Positions 19,901 through 27,838 of a stretch of 64,000 nucleotides of DNA are shown here, in pieces. Source of the DNA: Alteribacter natronophilus (GTDB taxonomy: Bacteria; Bacillota; Bacilli; Bacillales; Salisediminibacteriaceae); NCBI RefSeq assembly GCF_006007885.1, contig NZ_VCRO01000006.1, positions 178,460-242,459 on the forward strand. The letters run 5' to 3'. The notes beneath the pieces were generated by a model. The model did no database searches. It was given only the letters and a program-made list of their open reading frames with translations, and was not told the DNA's origin. Made by a program: the position numbers and the translations under genes. How positions within the stretch are numbered: the first letter of the stretch is position 1; each line of letters begins with the position of its first letter.

Positions 19901-20316
19901 ACCCTGACACCGGACTCCATCTGGTCGCCGTCCACAGGAAAAATCCGTTTAATTCCTTCTTCCATCTGATTGAGCTTCTTTTCACCCATTGCTGCCCGGA
20001 AGGCCAGGCGGGATACGGCACGAATCTGCCCCGCCCCTTCAGTCATCGTTTTGTTGCGCAGGTGCTGGTTATCGGGAAACCACTTTTTCAGCGATTCGTT
20101 TTCCCCGAGGTATTCGCCAACCGATTTCCTTGTACTTGTCTGTGTAATGTTCCCTGCCATGTGCTCCATTTTCCGGATGGTGTTGACGTCTGTATCAAAG
20201 GCATGGATCGCTGTGTTTTCCCGGCGGTCGAGCGGAATATTTCCATAAATTTCATTTACTACCCCGCTTCCGATCCCGCCGAGTCCGATAAGTATTGTAG
20301 GTACACCTTTTGACAT
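16945..20316 (-). CDS. Tubulin/FtsZ-like GTPase-fold protein
   Basis: 1123 residues. The N-terminal third matches the tubulin-like (Tubulin_2) superfamily: a Rossmann start VPTILIGLGGIGSGVV with GLGGIGSG at 11-18, AFDTD at 39-43, and the tubulin/FtsZ nucleotide signature GGTGSG at 147-152. The remaining 700 or so residues are mostly charged helices with coiled-coil character and have no named domain visible. FtsZ itself is about 380 residues, so this is a distant, long relative, not a division FtsZ. The ATG is preceded by GAGAGGGG. It lies 17 bases after the VWA gene. It may polymerise at the membrane and organise the other operon products; this is inference. Confidence 0.82.
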   Translation of the reverse strand: MSKGVPTILIGLGGIGSGVVNEIYGNIPLDRRENTAIHAFDTDVNTIRKMEHMAGNITQTSTRKSVGEYLGENESLKKWFPDNQHLRNKTMTEGAGQIRAVSRLAFRAAMGEKKLNQMEEGIKRIFPVDGDQMESGVRVIIISSLVGGTGSGIFLQVAMYLRELLEKKFSQSSVLIRGAFILPDILVRTNTLDQREWESVRANGYAALKELNAITESAQDQSGDKSSDVTIELEYRPDQVDVDGRTTHAITNRQRPFDFCFLYDYENTRGQNLPSVGEYIRQMSQTIYLQLFSPLSAKHFSQEDNQILEIISSDGKARYCGAGTSSLVYPYQDVLEYCSLKWSVNGLDESWLKLDEIYDSERRRYEQDLRRGINRERPDRGERFMSNLSQFVHDEKPNPFYQSVYRQTKEELEEGRLGREKADLFLQAVEERLETALEKDDELAYARRNCRIDESGLGQKTQARRIVTNSENSLRRYESEIEKKVYEFRTFLAHQILDQDADSPDGAEGQEYRINTWFLKKDKPLHPVAVRYMLYNIKSILKGESERLRTTCSELKERIKTYDRVFNIQETDQVETAAMRVDMALSKGFFSNLFARDYKNFIEDYKHKFGRQLRSLDEYKTALLKQLVFNSIEQAVDSMIQDWERFFENLKDTRASLLREINQLAVKFDENRDPTVEYVLAEKEMLEKTWESLRGTVDQGELPDAISRQIYLSHYRQYAKRNEQTFGTFREEIKVEQMYREQVVSHCREELSTRYQDRLDISIVTALRREADLKGANPDDHIAKRISTIDHVGLPFVPSIENSRELKFFGIHSDLADELGETAVNDLFEGKEEADEAFSKYEILSYRAHYGLKVEDFAKFSSGTKSDTFERLPGAYYEAYRRRVDKLNRGEATVTPHLDRNWHLPAFMPDLNSSQVELDSEKNDRALLLGLIYGWIQLVREDDGRLVYQYNGKSGATLIRKGGASVPEETFRLHHALAHNPNIYEEILVRAEEQQLAERRSSNLDVDQHDFVKGCLDVSRTNKEGVNNILDFTLGYDFEGMSDEVSPEKGRALRQCLLNEIESYYVGMSGGRYKKSAQKKAADLIDRLWEESLVKGNVDPLSQDHNDWRYTIENKKKTLMQLT

Positions 20317-20333
20317 CGTGATTCCCCTCTCTA

Positions 20334-22562
20334 TTAACCGTTATATTTTGTCTCCACTTCGTAATCATGGAGCTGCTCAACAACCTCTGCTCCAAGTATG
20401 ACCGGCAAATCTTTCTTATCATCCGCCTCGTCCTGCGTCAGGCGGTATCTGTCCACTTTCATCCCTTCAGTCTTGGATTTATGGGAAAGGTAAACGGTGT
20501 TGCGGGTTCTGCCGGCGATAAACTCGAGGTTTCTTATATTGGTCCGCTCGGCTTTATACGGTACGAGCCAGCGCTGCAGAAAACCGGTCCTGATTAACTC
20601 AGTCTCCCCTTCATCCCGGTTTCTTGCCATACTGCCTCTTAAATGGTTCTCCTTCACTATGAAGTTTGTATTTTTCTTATCAAACCGCGGCTTTTTGTAA
20701 ATTCCGATCAGATACCAGACTGCCAGAATCCCTAAAAGGAGATAGGACAGATAAATTCCATACTGCCGCCAGAATCCGATCGGTTCCACATTCGCCGACG
20801 CTGTGGCGGAGGCTGTTTCCCCTTCGTATGGTCCTGAGACAGTAAGCTCAATCGTCCGCTCACCGTCATTTGTCAGAAACGGAAATCTCGGACTCTCAGG
20901 AACCACATTGATTTGAGAACCATGCTGCTTGAGTGAAGCATCGAAGGTTCCTCCGTCTACTGACATTTCAATATCATCGAACACGGAGGCAAGCTCAGAC
21001 TCTGAAATAGGAATCTCGTTAATGTAAGGGATAAACACAATCGGTTCTGCTTCTCCCATTTCATCCATAGGAGCACTCCAGTTTTCATTTTCTGCCTGGA
21101 GTGTCCATTCTCTCGCTTCAAGACCGTGAAGATTCAGCTCCTTCGTTTCCTGATAGAAGCCTGGGATGTACCCTGTAACGGCGGCTCTTCCGTAATCATC
21201 CGGCATTTCGTAGGCAGCAGTGAACGCCTGCATCTGCTCATCCCAGGAGAGGGTATAGGTTTCTTCACCGATCTCAGCCGTCACATCCATTTCCTCTGCC
21301 CGACTGGCAGGAAGAGTCAGGGTTTCCCTCGCTCCCCCGCGCTCAGTGAAGCGGACGATGAGCTTCATGTCTGTTCCGGCAAAGAACGTTTGCGGGTCAT
21401 CGGTTAACTCTCCGTCTGCCTCTACTCGCTTAGTCGAAATGTTAAAGTCGATCGATGACTCTGCAATAAAGTTCATCGTCTCAGGGTTCACATCATCTGC
21501 AAAAGTAAGCGTGTAACGCCCCTCCGGAATTACCCCTTCCACAGAGTCGTGACTTACATGGGATACAGCACCGTAAAGCGTTTCTCTAAGCTCGGCCGGA
21601 TCGTATGGCGATTCGATTGCATATGGACCGTCTGCCTCATATCCGGTTGACGATCCGTTCACTTCCACCGAAGTAATTCCGTGCTCTGCTGGATCTCCCA
21701 TGTCCTGATGAAGCACTGTGAGACGTTTTAACGGGTATGGTGACTCAATCGTGACCTTATTGCCTTCAATAGCAGGATTGAGGATATTGCCGGACCGGTC
21801 CGAATCGGGGTCGCGGTTTGTAATAAGTGCCGCCACCTCATTGATCCTGTCAATGATCTCCTGTTCGTTTGATGCCTGAAGGTGCTCTCCCTGGAGTGTG
21901 ACATCCCAGAAATCTTCTTTAAATTCCTGCATCATGATTCTTTCATCGTTAGTAACGTAAGCTTCAAATGTGACAAAAATAGCGTGAAATGAGGCCTCAC
22001 GCTGTTCCATTTCCTCCTGGAAATCCTGCATGGTATCCAGAGCGTGACGGCGGTTCTGTTCAAGCTCCGTGTCGTTTCTCATGGTGTAGTCCAGATCGTT
22101 GAATGCCCCGTCCATTACGATAATGAACCAGTAATCGTCCTCCGGATCGCTGTCATGCGATGTCCGGATGTGCTCAAAAGCGGTTTCCACCGTTTCAAAA
22201 GGTGTATTTCCACGTTCTTCCCACTGTTCAATGTTCTGAATTTCCTTCTGGCGTTCTGAATATGTAAGTTCAATTGGGAGGACTTCATCCGCGCTGCTCA
22301 TCCGGATCACATTGAGGATGTCATTCTCACCAAGAAGCCCTGTCATGCTCTGAAGAGCATAGTTTGCAAACTTCCAGTTGTCGGTGTCAATTCTCTCACC
22401 GCTTTCTTCATCATCGTAATACCACATGCTTCCGGAGTCATCGTAGATGAGCGTAATGTTTCGTCTATCCTCAAACTCTTCAGCCCCGGTTTGAAATGGA
22501 TGTAAAACGCCCCATAAAAAAAGGAAAGTAATAATTAGGCAGACTGTTCTTCTGATGATAAT
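20334..22562 (-). CDS. Exported VWA-domain membrane protein with non-AUG start
   Basis: First gene of the five-gene operon. The only nearby ATG (22427) is the Met of the MIDAS motif DDSGSM, so it cannot be the true start. The frame continues upstream 45 codons to ATT at 22562 and encodes a signal peptide (Arg-Arg, then a hydrophobic core ending near QTGA). A GGGAGAGG site precedes it, and ATT 22562, ATC 22559 or ATC 22556 are the only candidates before an in-frame stop. The mature protein has a VWA domain (about 35-240), extracytoplasmic beta-rich regions, one membrane helix (about 600-619) and a 120-residue cytoplasmic tail. Role unknown; a surface sensor or adaptor is plausible. Confidence 0.78.
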   Translation of the reverse strand: MIIRRTVCLIITFLFLWGVLHPFQTGAEEFEDRRNITLIYDDSGSMWYYDDEESGERIDTDNWKFANYALQSMTGLLGENDILNVIRMSSADEVLPIELTYSERQKEIQNIEQWEERGNTPFETVETAFEHIRTSHDSDPEDDYWFIIVMDGAFNDLDYTMRNDTELEQNRRHALDTMQDFQEEMEQREASFHAIFVTFEAYVTNDERIMMQEFKEDFWDVTLQGEHLQASNEQEIIDRINEVAALITNRDPDSDRSGNILNPAIEGNKVTIESPYPLKRLTVLHQDMGDPAEHGITSVEVNGSSTGYEADGPYAIESPYDPAELRETLYGAVSHVSHDSVEGVIPEGRYTLTFADDVNPETMNFIAESSIDFNISTKRVEADGELTDDPQTFFAGTDMKLIVRFTERGGARETLTLPASRAEEMDVTAEIGEETYTLSWDEQMQAFTAAYEMPDDYGRAAVTGYIPGFYQETKELNLHGLEAREWTLQAENENWSAPMDEMGEAEPIVFIPYINEIPISESELASVFDDIEMSVDGGTFDASLKQHGSQINVVPESPRFPFLTNDGERTIELTVSGPYEGETASATASANVEPIGFWRQYGIYLSYLLLGILAVWYLIGIYKKPRFDKKNTNFIVKENHLRGSMARNRDEGETELIRTGFLQRWLVPYKAERTNIRNLEFIAGRTRNTVYLSHKSKTEGMKVDRYRLTQDEADDKKDLPVILGAEVVEQLHDYEVETKYNG

Positions 22563-22749
22563 CCTCTCCCGTGATTAAAATACCCCCGTACTTTTGTATG
22601 TTTGAAATTCGGGGAAAATGTGTTCCGTATAATTTCGGGCCACCCCATGGAAAATACTTCATAATTTTGTTTCTTATGTACTTTTAATGAGTCTCCCGAT
22701 TCAGTCTATTTTGTGTTTAATACCACATAGGTAGATGGTTCGGGGTTAA

Positions 22750-22758
22750 ATTGTACCA
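22750..22758 (-). promoter_or_regulatory. Possible extended -10 promoter of the VWA operon
   Basis: The minus strand reads TGG followed by TACAAT (22750-22755), an extended -10 without a clear -35. It would give a leader of about 185 bases. The rest of 22563-22890 shows no gene or strong structure. Confidence 0.3.
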
Positions 22759-22890
22759 TTTTTTCAGAAGATTTTGGGCATTAAAGTGGAAATTAAAGGT
22801 TTGATTTGAAAGACTTTCTTGCGGTTTAATAAAAACGTCAACTGCAGAGGTACAGAGGGGCCGTTCACGAAAAGATACCGGTAAACAGAA

Positions 22891-22923
22891 AGAACCGCCC
22901 GGACATCATCCCCGGACGGTTCT
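22891..22923 (-). terminator. Terminator after the 141-residue protein gene
   Basis: Twelve-base arms (22891-22902 with 22912-22923, one mismatch) form a GC-rich hairpin followed on the minus strand by a T-rich but interrupted tract. It lies 20 bases after the stop at 22943. Confidence 0.6.
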
Positions 22924-22942
22924 TTGATCATACAATATTTAA

Positions 22943-23368
22943 TTAAAACCCCCGCCTGATTTCATCGAGGCCGATCACCATAATCGCTTCCAGCTCCTCC
23001 TCCGTAAGACGGCTTTCAAGGAGTTCCTGAATCTGTGCCTGGTCTTCTGCACTCATCCCGCCGGACGCTTTACTGGCCAAGTCGTACAGCTCACTGACGG
23101 AAAACTTCGAGAAAAGCACACGCGTTGCTTCCTCCTTCGTCGTAAACGGCAGACTTTCTTTCTGTTCGGCAGTTAATTCCCCGCTGTACTTTTCCGCAAG
23201 TTCCTTAACCCGCGGGTCTTCAAGGAGCGCCTCTGCATCACCGTCTGCAATCATCCCGGACTTTACCTGGTCCGTCATCTGCTGCGACATGTAATCCAGA
23301 GCGAAATTATATGAAAGGTAGCCGAATGCACCAAGCAGAACGAGGAGCAGGACAAATTTTCCGATCAT
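22943..23368 (-). CDS. Small membrane-anchored or secreted protein, unknown function
   Basis: 141 residues. The first 20 residues are hydrophobic (a signal anchor or signal peptide without a lipobox cysteine). The rest is acidic and helical, with repeats of LLEDPRVKEL and LLESRLTEEEL type. I do not recognise the family. It stands alone with its own terminator. Its helical, acidic mature part suggests an extracytoplasmic protein; no catalytic motif is visible. Confidence 0.65.
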   Translation of the reverse strand: MIGKFVLLLVLLGAFGYLSYNFALDYMSQQMTDQVKSGMIADGDAEALLEDPRVKELAEKYSGELTAEQKESLPFTTKEEATRVLFSKFSVSELYDLASKASGGMSAEDQAQIQELLESRLTEEELEAIMVIGLDEIRRGF

Positions 23369-23661
23369 TTTTTCATCACTTCTTTTCCCTTATTTTAACT
23401 AAAACCCCTTTAAAACTTAGGAACTATTTAGGCCGGGCGGGTTCAAAAGCTCCGTTACAGCCATTGTTAACCCCGTCAGCTCTTAATTATACGACGTTTT
23501 TTCACAGCTGGGGTTTCATCGGGAAACTGCATAAGTCCCATCATAAAACTCTTTTCTTAAGTCGTTGAAACAATAACACCATAAAACAGCAAAAAACCCG
23601 CCATACTGCTTCATACGCGGCTGCCGGGGAATTTGCATTGATGTTCAGATGCAGATTTTTC

Positions 23662-24123
23662 TTATGGGTTTTCATCCATATCATCCACGAGCCAGCTTCC
23701 GTCCTCATTGACAATCGTCACGATCCCGGTTTCCAGCTCCTCCTGACTGTATTCCTGTTCGTCTGCAGGTTGACTTTCGTCACCATTTCTTTCGGTAATG
23801 TATATTTCGTAGACTGCCTTTATCTGCTCTTCGGTTTCCTCTGTCACATCAAAAGTTACGATGGTGTAATCATATGTTCCAATGATTTCTCCCATCTGTT
23901 CATCGATCACTTCTGAGTCCTCTTCGATCTGTTCAAGAGATACACCGAATTCCCGCTGTGCAAAGTCATCCGTTATGTATTTCGTAATCTCACTGAAGCC
24001 CCCGCCATCAAAAACACCGATAAAACCTTCAAAACTCTCTTCAGCCTCTTCCACGGCGGGGCTGCAGGCGGCAATAAAAACCATCAGTACAATCAGCACC
24101 ATAAAAGTATATGTATTTTTCAT
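23662..24123 (-). CDS. Acidic lipoprotein, unknown function
   Basis: 153 residues with a hydrophobic N-terminus and lipobox FIAAC, so probably a membrane-anchored lipoprotein. The mature part is strongly acidic with a mixed alpha/beta pattern, common for exported proteins of salt- or alkali-adapted Bacillaceae. A GGGAGGG-like site lies upstream of the ATG. A weak hairpin with an A tract (23591-23620 on the plus strand) may terminate it. No family recognised. Confidence 0.7.
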   Translation of the reverse strand: MKNTYTFMVLIVLMVFIAACSPAVEEAEESFEGFIGVFDGGGFSEITKYITDDFAQREFGVSLEQIEEDSEVIDEQMGEIIGTYDYTIVTFDVTEETEEQIKAVYEIYITERNGDESQPADEQEYSQEELETGIVTIVNEDGSWLVDDMDENP

Positions 24124-24188
24124 CCCATTCCCTCCTTTTCCCCTCCACAGACAGTTCGCTCCTCACCGGGATTTTACTATGAAATTTC

Positions 24189-24226
24189 AAAAAACAAAAG
24201 AGGAACCCGGGCGTGCGGCTTCCTCT
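24189..24226 (-). terminator. Terminator of the PAS kinase gene
   Basis: AGAGGAA and TTCCTCT arms (24199-24205 and 24220-24226) with a GC-rich loop, followed on the minus strand by TTTGTTTTTT. Confidence 0.7.
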
Positions 24227-24229
24227 GCA

Positions 24230-26071
24230 TCAATCTTCTGCTAATGGGAACGTAATTGTGAAGGTGCTTCCTACTCCTTCCTCACTGTCTATTTGGACCG
24301 TTCCCCCGTGTTCTTCTATAATTTTAAATGTGACCATCAATCCCAGACCGGTACCTGTTTCCTTAGTGGAAAAAAACGGTTCGCCAACGCGTTTCAGCTG
24401 CTCTTTGGGAATCCCGCAGCCTTCGTCTGTCACCTTAACCACTGCCCTTCTCTCTTCCTCAGCTAAACCTACCGTAATCGTTCCCCCTTCGTCCATGGCC
24501 TCGATGGCGTTTTTAAGAAGATTGACGAATACCTGTTTAATCTGATGCTGGGCACAGTGGACGTGAAGCTGTTTGCCGGTAAACTCTTTTTCAATGCCGA
24601 TATTTTTAATGATTGCCTGAGTTTCGAGAAGAGCTGTAATGTGGACAAGCAGTTCGTTTAATTCAAAGGAAGATTTATCCAGAGACTGAGGCTTTGAAAG
24701 AATGAGCAGCTCAGTAAGAATCTGCTCAATTCGGCCAAATTCGGACTTCATGATTTTAAAGTACTCTTTCTTTTCGTTCCCATAAATTTCGATCAGCTGC
24801 AGAAAACCTTTCAGTGATGTAAGGGGATTGCGGATTTCATGGGCAATACCCGCAGCGAGCTGGCCGACAGCTGACAGTTTTTCGGACTGATGAAGCATTT
24901 CCTCAGACTTCTTCTTCTCCGTAATATCCCTGAATGTAAAAACAGTACCGACCACTTCCTGATCAGAAACCATCGGTGTAACAGTGTATTCAGCCAGGTA
25001 CGGTGTGCCGTCCTTTTTGTACAGAGTTACGTCTGTTTTGCGAATGACTTCATAACGTTTTGGATCTGTTTCAGAATCAAAACTGTGTTTCAGGTCGCTC
25101 ATTTCACTTTCGTAAAGGGTGGAGAAAAGCTGGATGAATACGTTCGGATCCAATTCTTCCCTTCGAAACCCGGTAAGTTTCTCTGCAGCATCGTTCCACA
25201 TGACAACGTTAAAATCCTTATCTATGCCGAGGATGGCATCCTCCACCGACTGGAGAATCAGCTTGTTCATATGATTCATCCGTCTGAGTTCAAATGTTTT
25301 CTGCTTTTCAGTTGTAATATCTTTCACAATACCGTAGGCGCCAATAATTTCTGTATCCACAATAATCGGCAGCGCTGTACACTGTACGTAAAAAAGCCTG
25401 TCCCTCATTGCACTGAGATCGAACTCCATTGTAACCGGTTTTCCATCCCTGGCGAGGGAAAAAAGCCGTTCGGCCTCCTCACCTGCTTTCTTCGGCAGAA
25501 GAGACTTAAATTCCCTGCCCATCAGTCTCGATTCACTGGTCTCGAACATCTTTTCAAATGCCTGGTTAACAGCAATGTAACGGCCGTCAAGATCGATGGA
25601 ACATACAGCATCGGGATGCTCATCAAACAGCGTCCGGTAGCTTTCCTCGACAGCCAGGAGTGCAAGCTGACGCTGCGTCACATCCCTGAAGATGGCTGTC
25701 AGACCCGTTTCTGAAGGATAAACCCTGATGTTGAACCAGGTTTTAAAAGCAGGAAAGTACTCGTACTCCACTTCCACCGGGACATTTTTCATCAGAGCTT
25801 TTTCGTAAGCTTCATACACACGGGTCCCGACGACTTCAGGATACAGCTTCCAGAGATTTTCACCGATTAAATCTTCTTTATCTGTAAGAAGGTGCCTGCA
25901 GGCGGCTTTATTTGCGTAGACGACTGTAAAATTCCGATCCAGTGCCAGTATTGCATCGCTTAATCCATCCAGAATTGGAGAGGTGTTAACTTCTCCCGAA
26001 CCCTCTCCGCGGGGAGAGACGAGTTTTTCATACAGAGAACTGTCATCAACTCGATCTGCCAACGGTTTCAC
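24230..26071 (-). CDS. Soluble multi-PAS sensor histidine kinase, KinA-like
   Basis: 613 residues with no membrane helix. Three PAS domains lie at about 30-135, 140-258 and 268-388, then HisKA with the phospho-accepting H411 in AAGIAHEIRNPL and a HATPase domain with N box (NLLKNAIEAMDEGG), G1 box DEGCGIP, F box EPFFSTK and G2 box GTGLGL. This architecture matches sporulation-initiation kinases such as KinA and KinE that phosphorylate Spo0F. The H-box wording is typical of that group, but partner choice cannot be proven here. No response regulator gene is adjacent, as is usual for these orphan kinases. Confidence 0.9.
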   Translation of the reverse strand: MKPLADRVDDSSLYEKLVSPRGEGSGEVNTSPILDGLSDAILALDRNFTVVYANKAACRHLLTDKEDLIGENLWKLYPEVVGTRVYEAYEKALMKNVPVEVEYEYFPAFKTWFNIRVYPSETGLTAIFRDVTQRQLALLAVEESYRTLFDEHPDAVCSIDLDGRYIAVNQAFEKMFETSESRLMGREFKSLLPKKAGEEAERLFSLARDGKPVTMEFDLSAMRDRLFYVQCTALPIIVDTEIIGAYGIVKDITTEKQKTFELRRMNHMNKLILQSVEDAILGIDKDFNVVMWNDAAEKLTGFRREELDPNVFIQLFSTLYESEMSDLKHSFDSETDPKRYEVIRKTDVTLYKKDGTPYLAEYTVTPMVSDQEVVGTVFTFRDITEKKKSEEMLHQSEKLSAVGQLAAGIAHEIRNPLTSLKGFLQLIEIYGNEKKEYFKIMKSEFGRIEQILTELLILSKPQSLDKSSFELNELLVHITALLETQAIIKNIGIEKEFTGKQLHVHCAQHQIKQVFVNLLKNAIEAMDEGGTITVGLAEEERRAVVKVTDEGCGIPKEQLKRVGEPFFSTKETGTGLGLMVTFKIIEEHGGTVQIDSEEGVGSTFTITFPLAED

Positions 26072-26331
26072 CTCATTTGTCAGAGCTTATAACTGCATGT
26101 TTATCGAACCTTTGTTCATTTGCTTAAATTCCATATTACGGAAGTAACACTCTTCTAAAATAGCATCTGGTTACTATTCTAGCAAAAAATTTGGAATTTG
26201 CCGAAAGTTTTTTTAGATTCATTCAATTTCATGTGATTGTTTGTCAGATTATCGCGTCTCGACGGTCCAGGGATTCCTGGAACAGCTCCTTCTCTAACAG
26301 AAGTCCCCCGATTCAGATTCCTTAACCTGCT

Positions 26332-26355
26332 AAAAAGCCCGGAATTGCACCGGGC
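26332..26355 (-). terminator. Terminator after Mn catalase
   Basis: GCCCGG and CCGGGC arms (26337-26342 and 26350-26355) with a 7-nt loop, followed by five Ts on the minus strand. It lies about 90 bases after the stop. A 16-base palindrome (TCCAGG-GATT-CCTGGA) at about 26265-26280 is unexplained. The remaining bases down to the kinase start at 26071 hold no gene. Confidence 0.8.
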
Positions 26356-26443
26356 CCAAGAAAGAGGCCCCCACCTGTGTGAGAGCCGGAGATGGCTGTT
26401 GAGATTGAAAGTTCCCTTTCACTTAAAGGATGACACCGCCGAG

Positions 26444-27343
26444 TTATATACCTGCAGAACGCTGCAGCCGCTTGGCTATTTCCATAAAATCCTCCTGGGA
26501 AATCCCCGGGGCAAATGATTCCGGTACCGGCGGAAGATCAGGAATCGGCCCTCCCTGAGGTGTCCCCTGAATGACTTCCAGTTTGCCTCCATCTTCCGGA
26601 TGATTCCCTTTCCAGATTTTCACGACATCCTTGTAGTCACGCGCGCTGAAAGTATAAAGTTTACGGTGCACGCCTTCGGCTTCAAATTTCCTCGTCGTCT
26701 CAAAATGCTTGTTTTCAAGGCTCGGGATCGGCACCATTTTCGTCATATCCACCCCCGTTGCCACTTCAAGGGCTTTCGCGTAGGCTATAACGTGTACACC
26801 TCCGCGCACAAGAAGATACCCGATCATCTCCCTCGCAACAGGATTATCGGTCATTTCGTATACCCGCATTTTGTGCGTACGTGCCCCGCACTCAAGAAAG
26901 AAGTTATGAAGAAGATCGAGAACAAGGTTTCCGCTGTTAAACACATACTTCGCACCGTCCCACCCGGCACCCATGCTGTCAAACGGTTTCGCTGTCTGGG
27001 CGGTATCGATGAAGTGGTAGGAATTCCGCTTATCTTTGGCGTTCTGCATCGGTGTAATGTCGGGATCACCCGGGAATGTGGTGCCGTGAATCATGAGATT
27101 GATCGTATTTGAAACCAGCTCCACGTGACCGAACTCCTCCGCGGTAATGCTTGCCACGAGGTCATAAAACGGCTTGAGTTTCTTTTTCTGTCTGAATGCG
27201 AACGACTGGAACATATAGTTGTTCAGCGTCGACATCTCACCGAATTTCCCTCCGAGCAGTTCCTGGACGGCAGCGGCACCGTTGGCATCCGGAGAGTCGG
27301 GCATCGGAAGCTCAATCTGCAGTTTATCTATGCGTGTAATCAA
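26444..27343 (-). CDS. Manganese catalase
   Basis: Cytoplasmic or spore-coat-type dimanganese catalase that breaks down hydrogen peroxide. 299 residues. Ferritin-like helices carry the metal ligands: an early Glu in the FGEMSTLNNYMFQ block, EEFGHVE, and the later block beginning ECGARTHKM with the downstream GVHVIAYAKALE. The start is a TTG at 27343, 8 bases after AGGAGGT; the longer frame from 27427 has no site and adds an unrelated extension. Similar to B. subtilis YdbD rather than the shorter CotJC. The Pro-rich tail is typical. Confidence 0.92.
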   Translation of the reverse strand: MITRIDKLQIELPMPDSPDANGAAAVQELLGGKFGEMSTLNNYMFQSFAFRQKKKLKPFYDLVASITAEEFGHVELVSNTINLMIHGTTFPGDPDITPMQNAKDKRNSYHFIDTAQTAKPFDSMGAGWDGAKYVFNSGNLVLDLLHNFFLECGARTHKMRVYEMTDNPVAREMIGYLLVRGGVHVIAYAKALEVATGVDMTKMVPIPSLENKHFETTRKFEAEGVHRKLYTFSARDYKDVVKIWKGNHPEDGGKLEVIQGTPQGGPIPDLPPVPESFAPGISQEDFMEIAKRLQRSAGI

Positions 27344-27544
27344 GCAGCAGACCTCCTGTTCTTTTCTTTTCATTCTCAATTTTGAACGTAAGGCAGATGT
27401 GCCTTGCATCGTCCCCTTTCCGGACATGCGGGATGTGCCTTTCCGTGCAGCTCATTTCATCCTATGCACCCTCCGGATTGTCCTAATACCAGGAAACGCA
27501 TCAGCGGAGGAGCATCTGATTTTTCCCATCGGCTCTGTTTAATC

Positions 27545-27770
27545 TTAATCTTGATTTTTAAAAGTTGATTGGAGCGAACGCGCGACAATCCTGCGGGAAC
27601 AGCAAAGAACATCTGCTTCACGAGTATGCTGTGATCTGCTTCGACGCAGGCTGCTTCGAAGCGATACTGGCAGAGGAAGAAGCACGATAACATCTGTGCG
27701 GGCTGCAGTGGTGCCCGCGGAAAGGGAGCGAAGTAGGCGAAAATCAACAATAGCCTTTAACAGAGCCTTC
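27545..27770. repeat. Dispersed intergenic repeat, copy A
   Basis: Gene-free segment of about 225 bases. A core of about 50 bases around GCTTCTTCCTCTGCC and CCTGCGTCGAAGCAG (read on the minus strand) matches copy B at 32221-32397 on the plus strand with high identity. The CCGCGGAAAG / CCTGCGGGAA ends resemble the GC-rich intergenic elements common in alkaliphilic Bacillaceae. Confidence 0.65.
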
Positions 27771-27775
27771 CCATT

Positions 27776-27802
27776 AAAAAAAGAGAGCTGCAACTGCAGC
27801 TC
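27776..27802 (-). terminator. Terminator of the AtoE gene
   Basis: GAGCTG and CAGCTC arms with a 6-nt loop (27785-27802) are followed on the minus strand by TCTTTTTTT. It lies 36 bases after the atoE stop. Confidence 0.75.
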
Positions 27803-27838
27803 CCCACATCCTGATTTTTATTAATCCGAACGAACTTC

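Noticed and set aside
22480-22662. 60-codon minus-strand frame upstream of the VWA gene
   Set aside because: It overlaps the VWA signal-peptide codons in another frame and has no ribosome site; the VWA frame carries the signal peptide and metal motif.
24890-25714. 274-codon plus-strand frame
   Set aside because: Antisense to the PAS kinase, no start site and no domain.
27457-27793. Minus-strand frames in repeat copy A
   Set aside because: They fall inside the dispersed repeat and lack ribosome sites.
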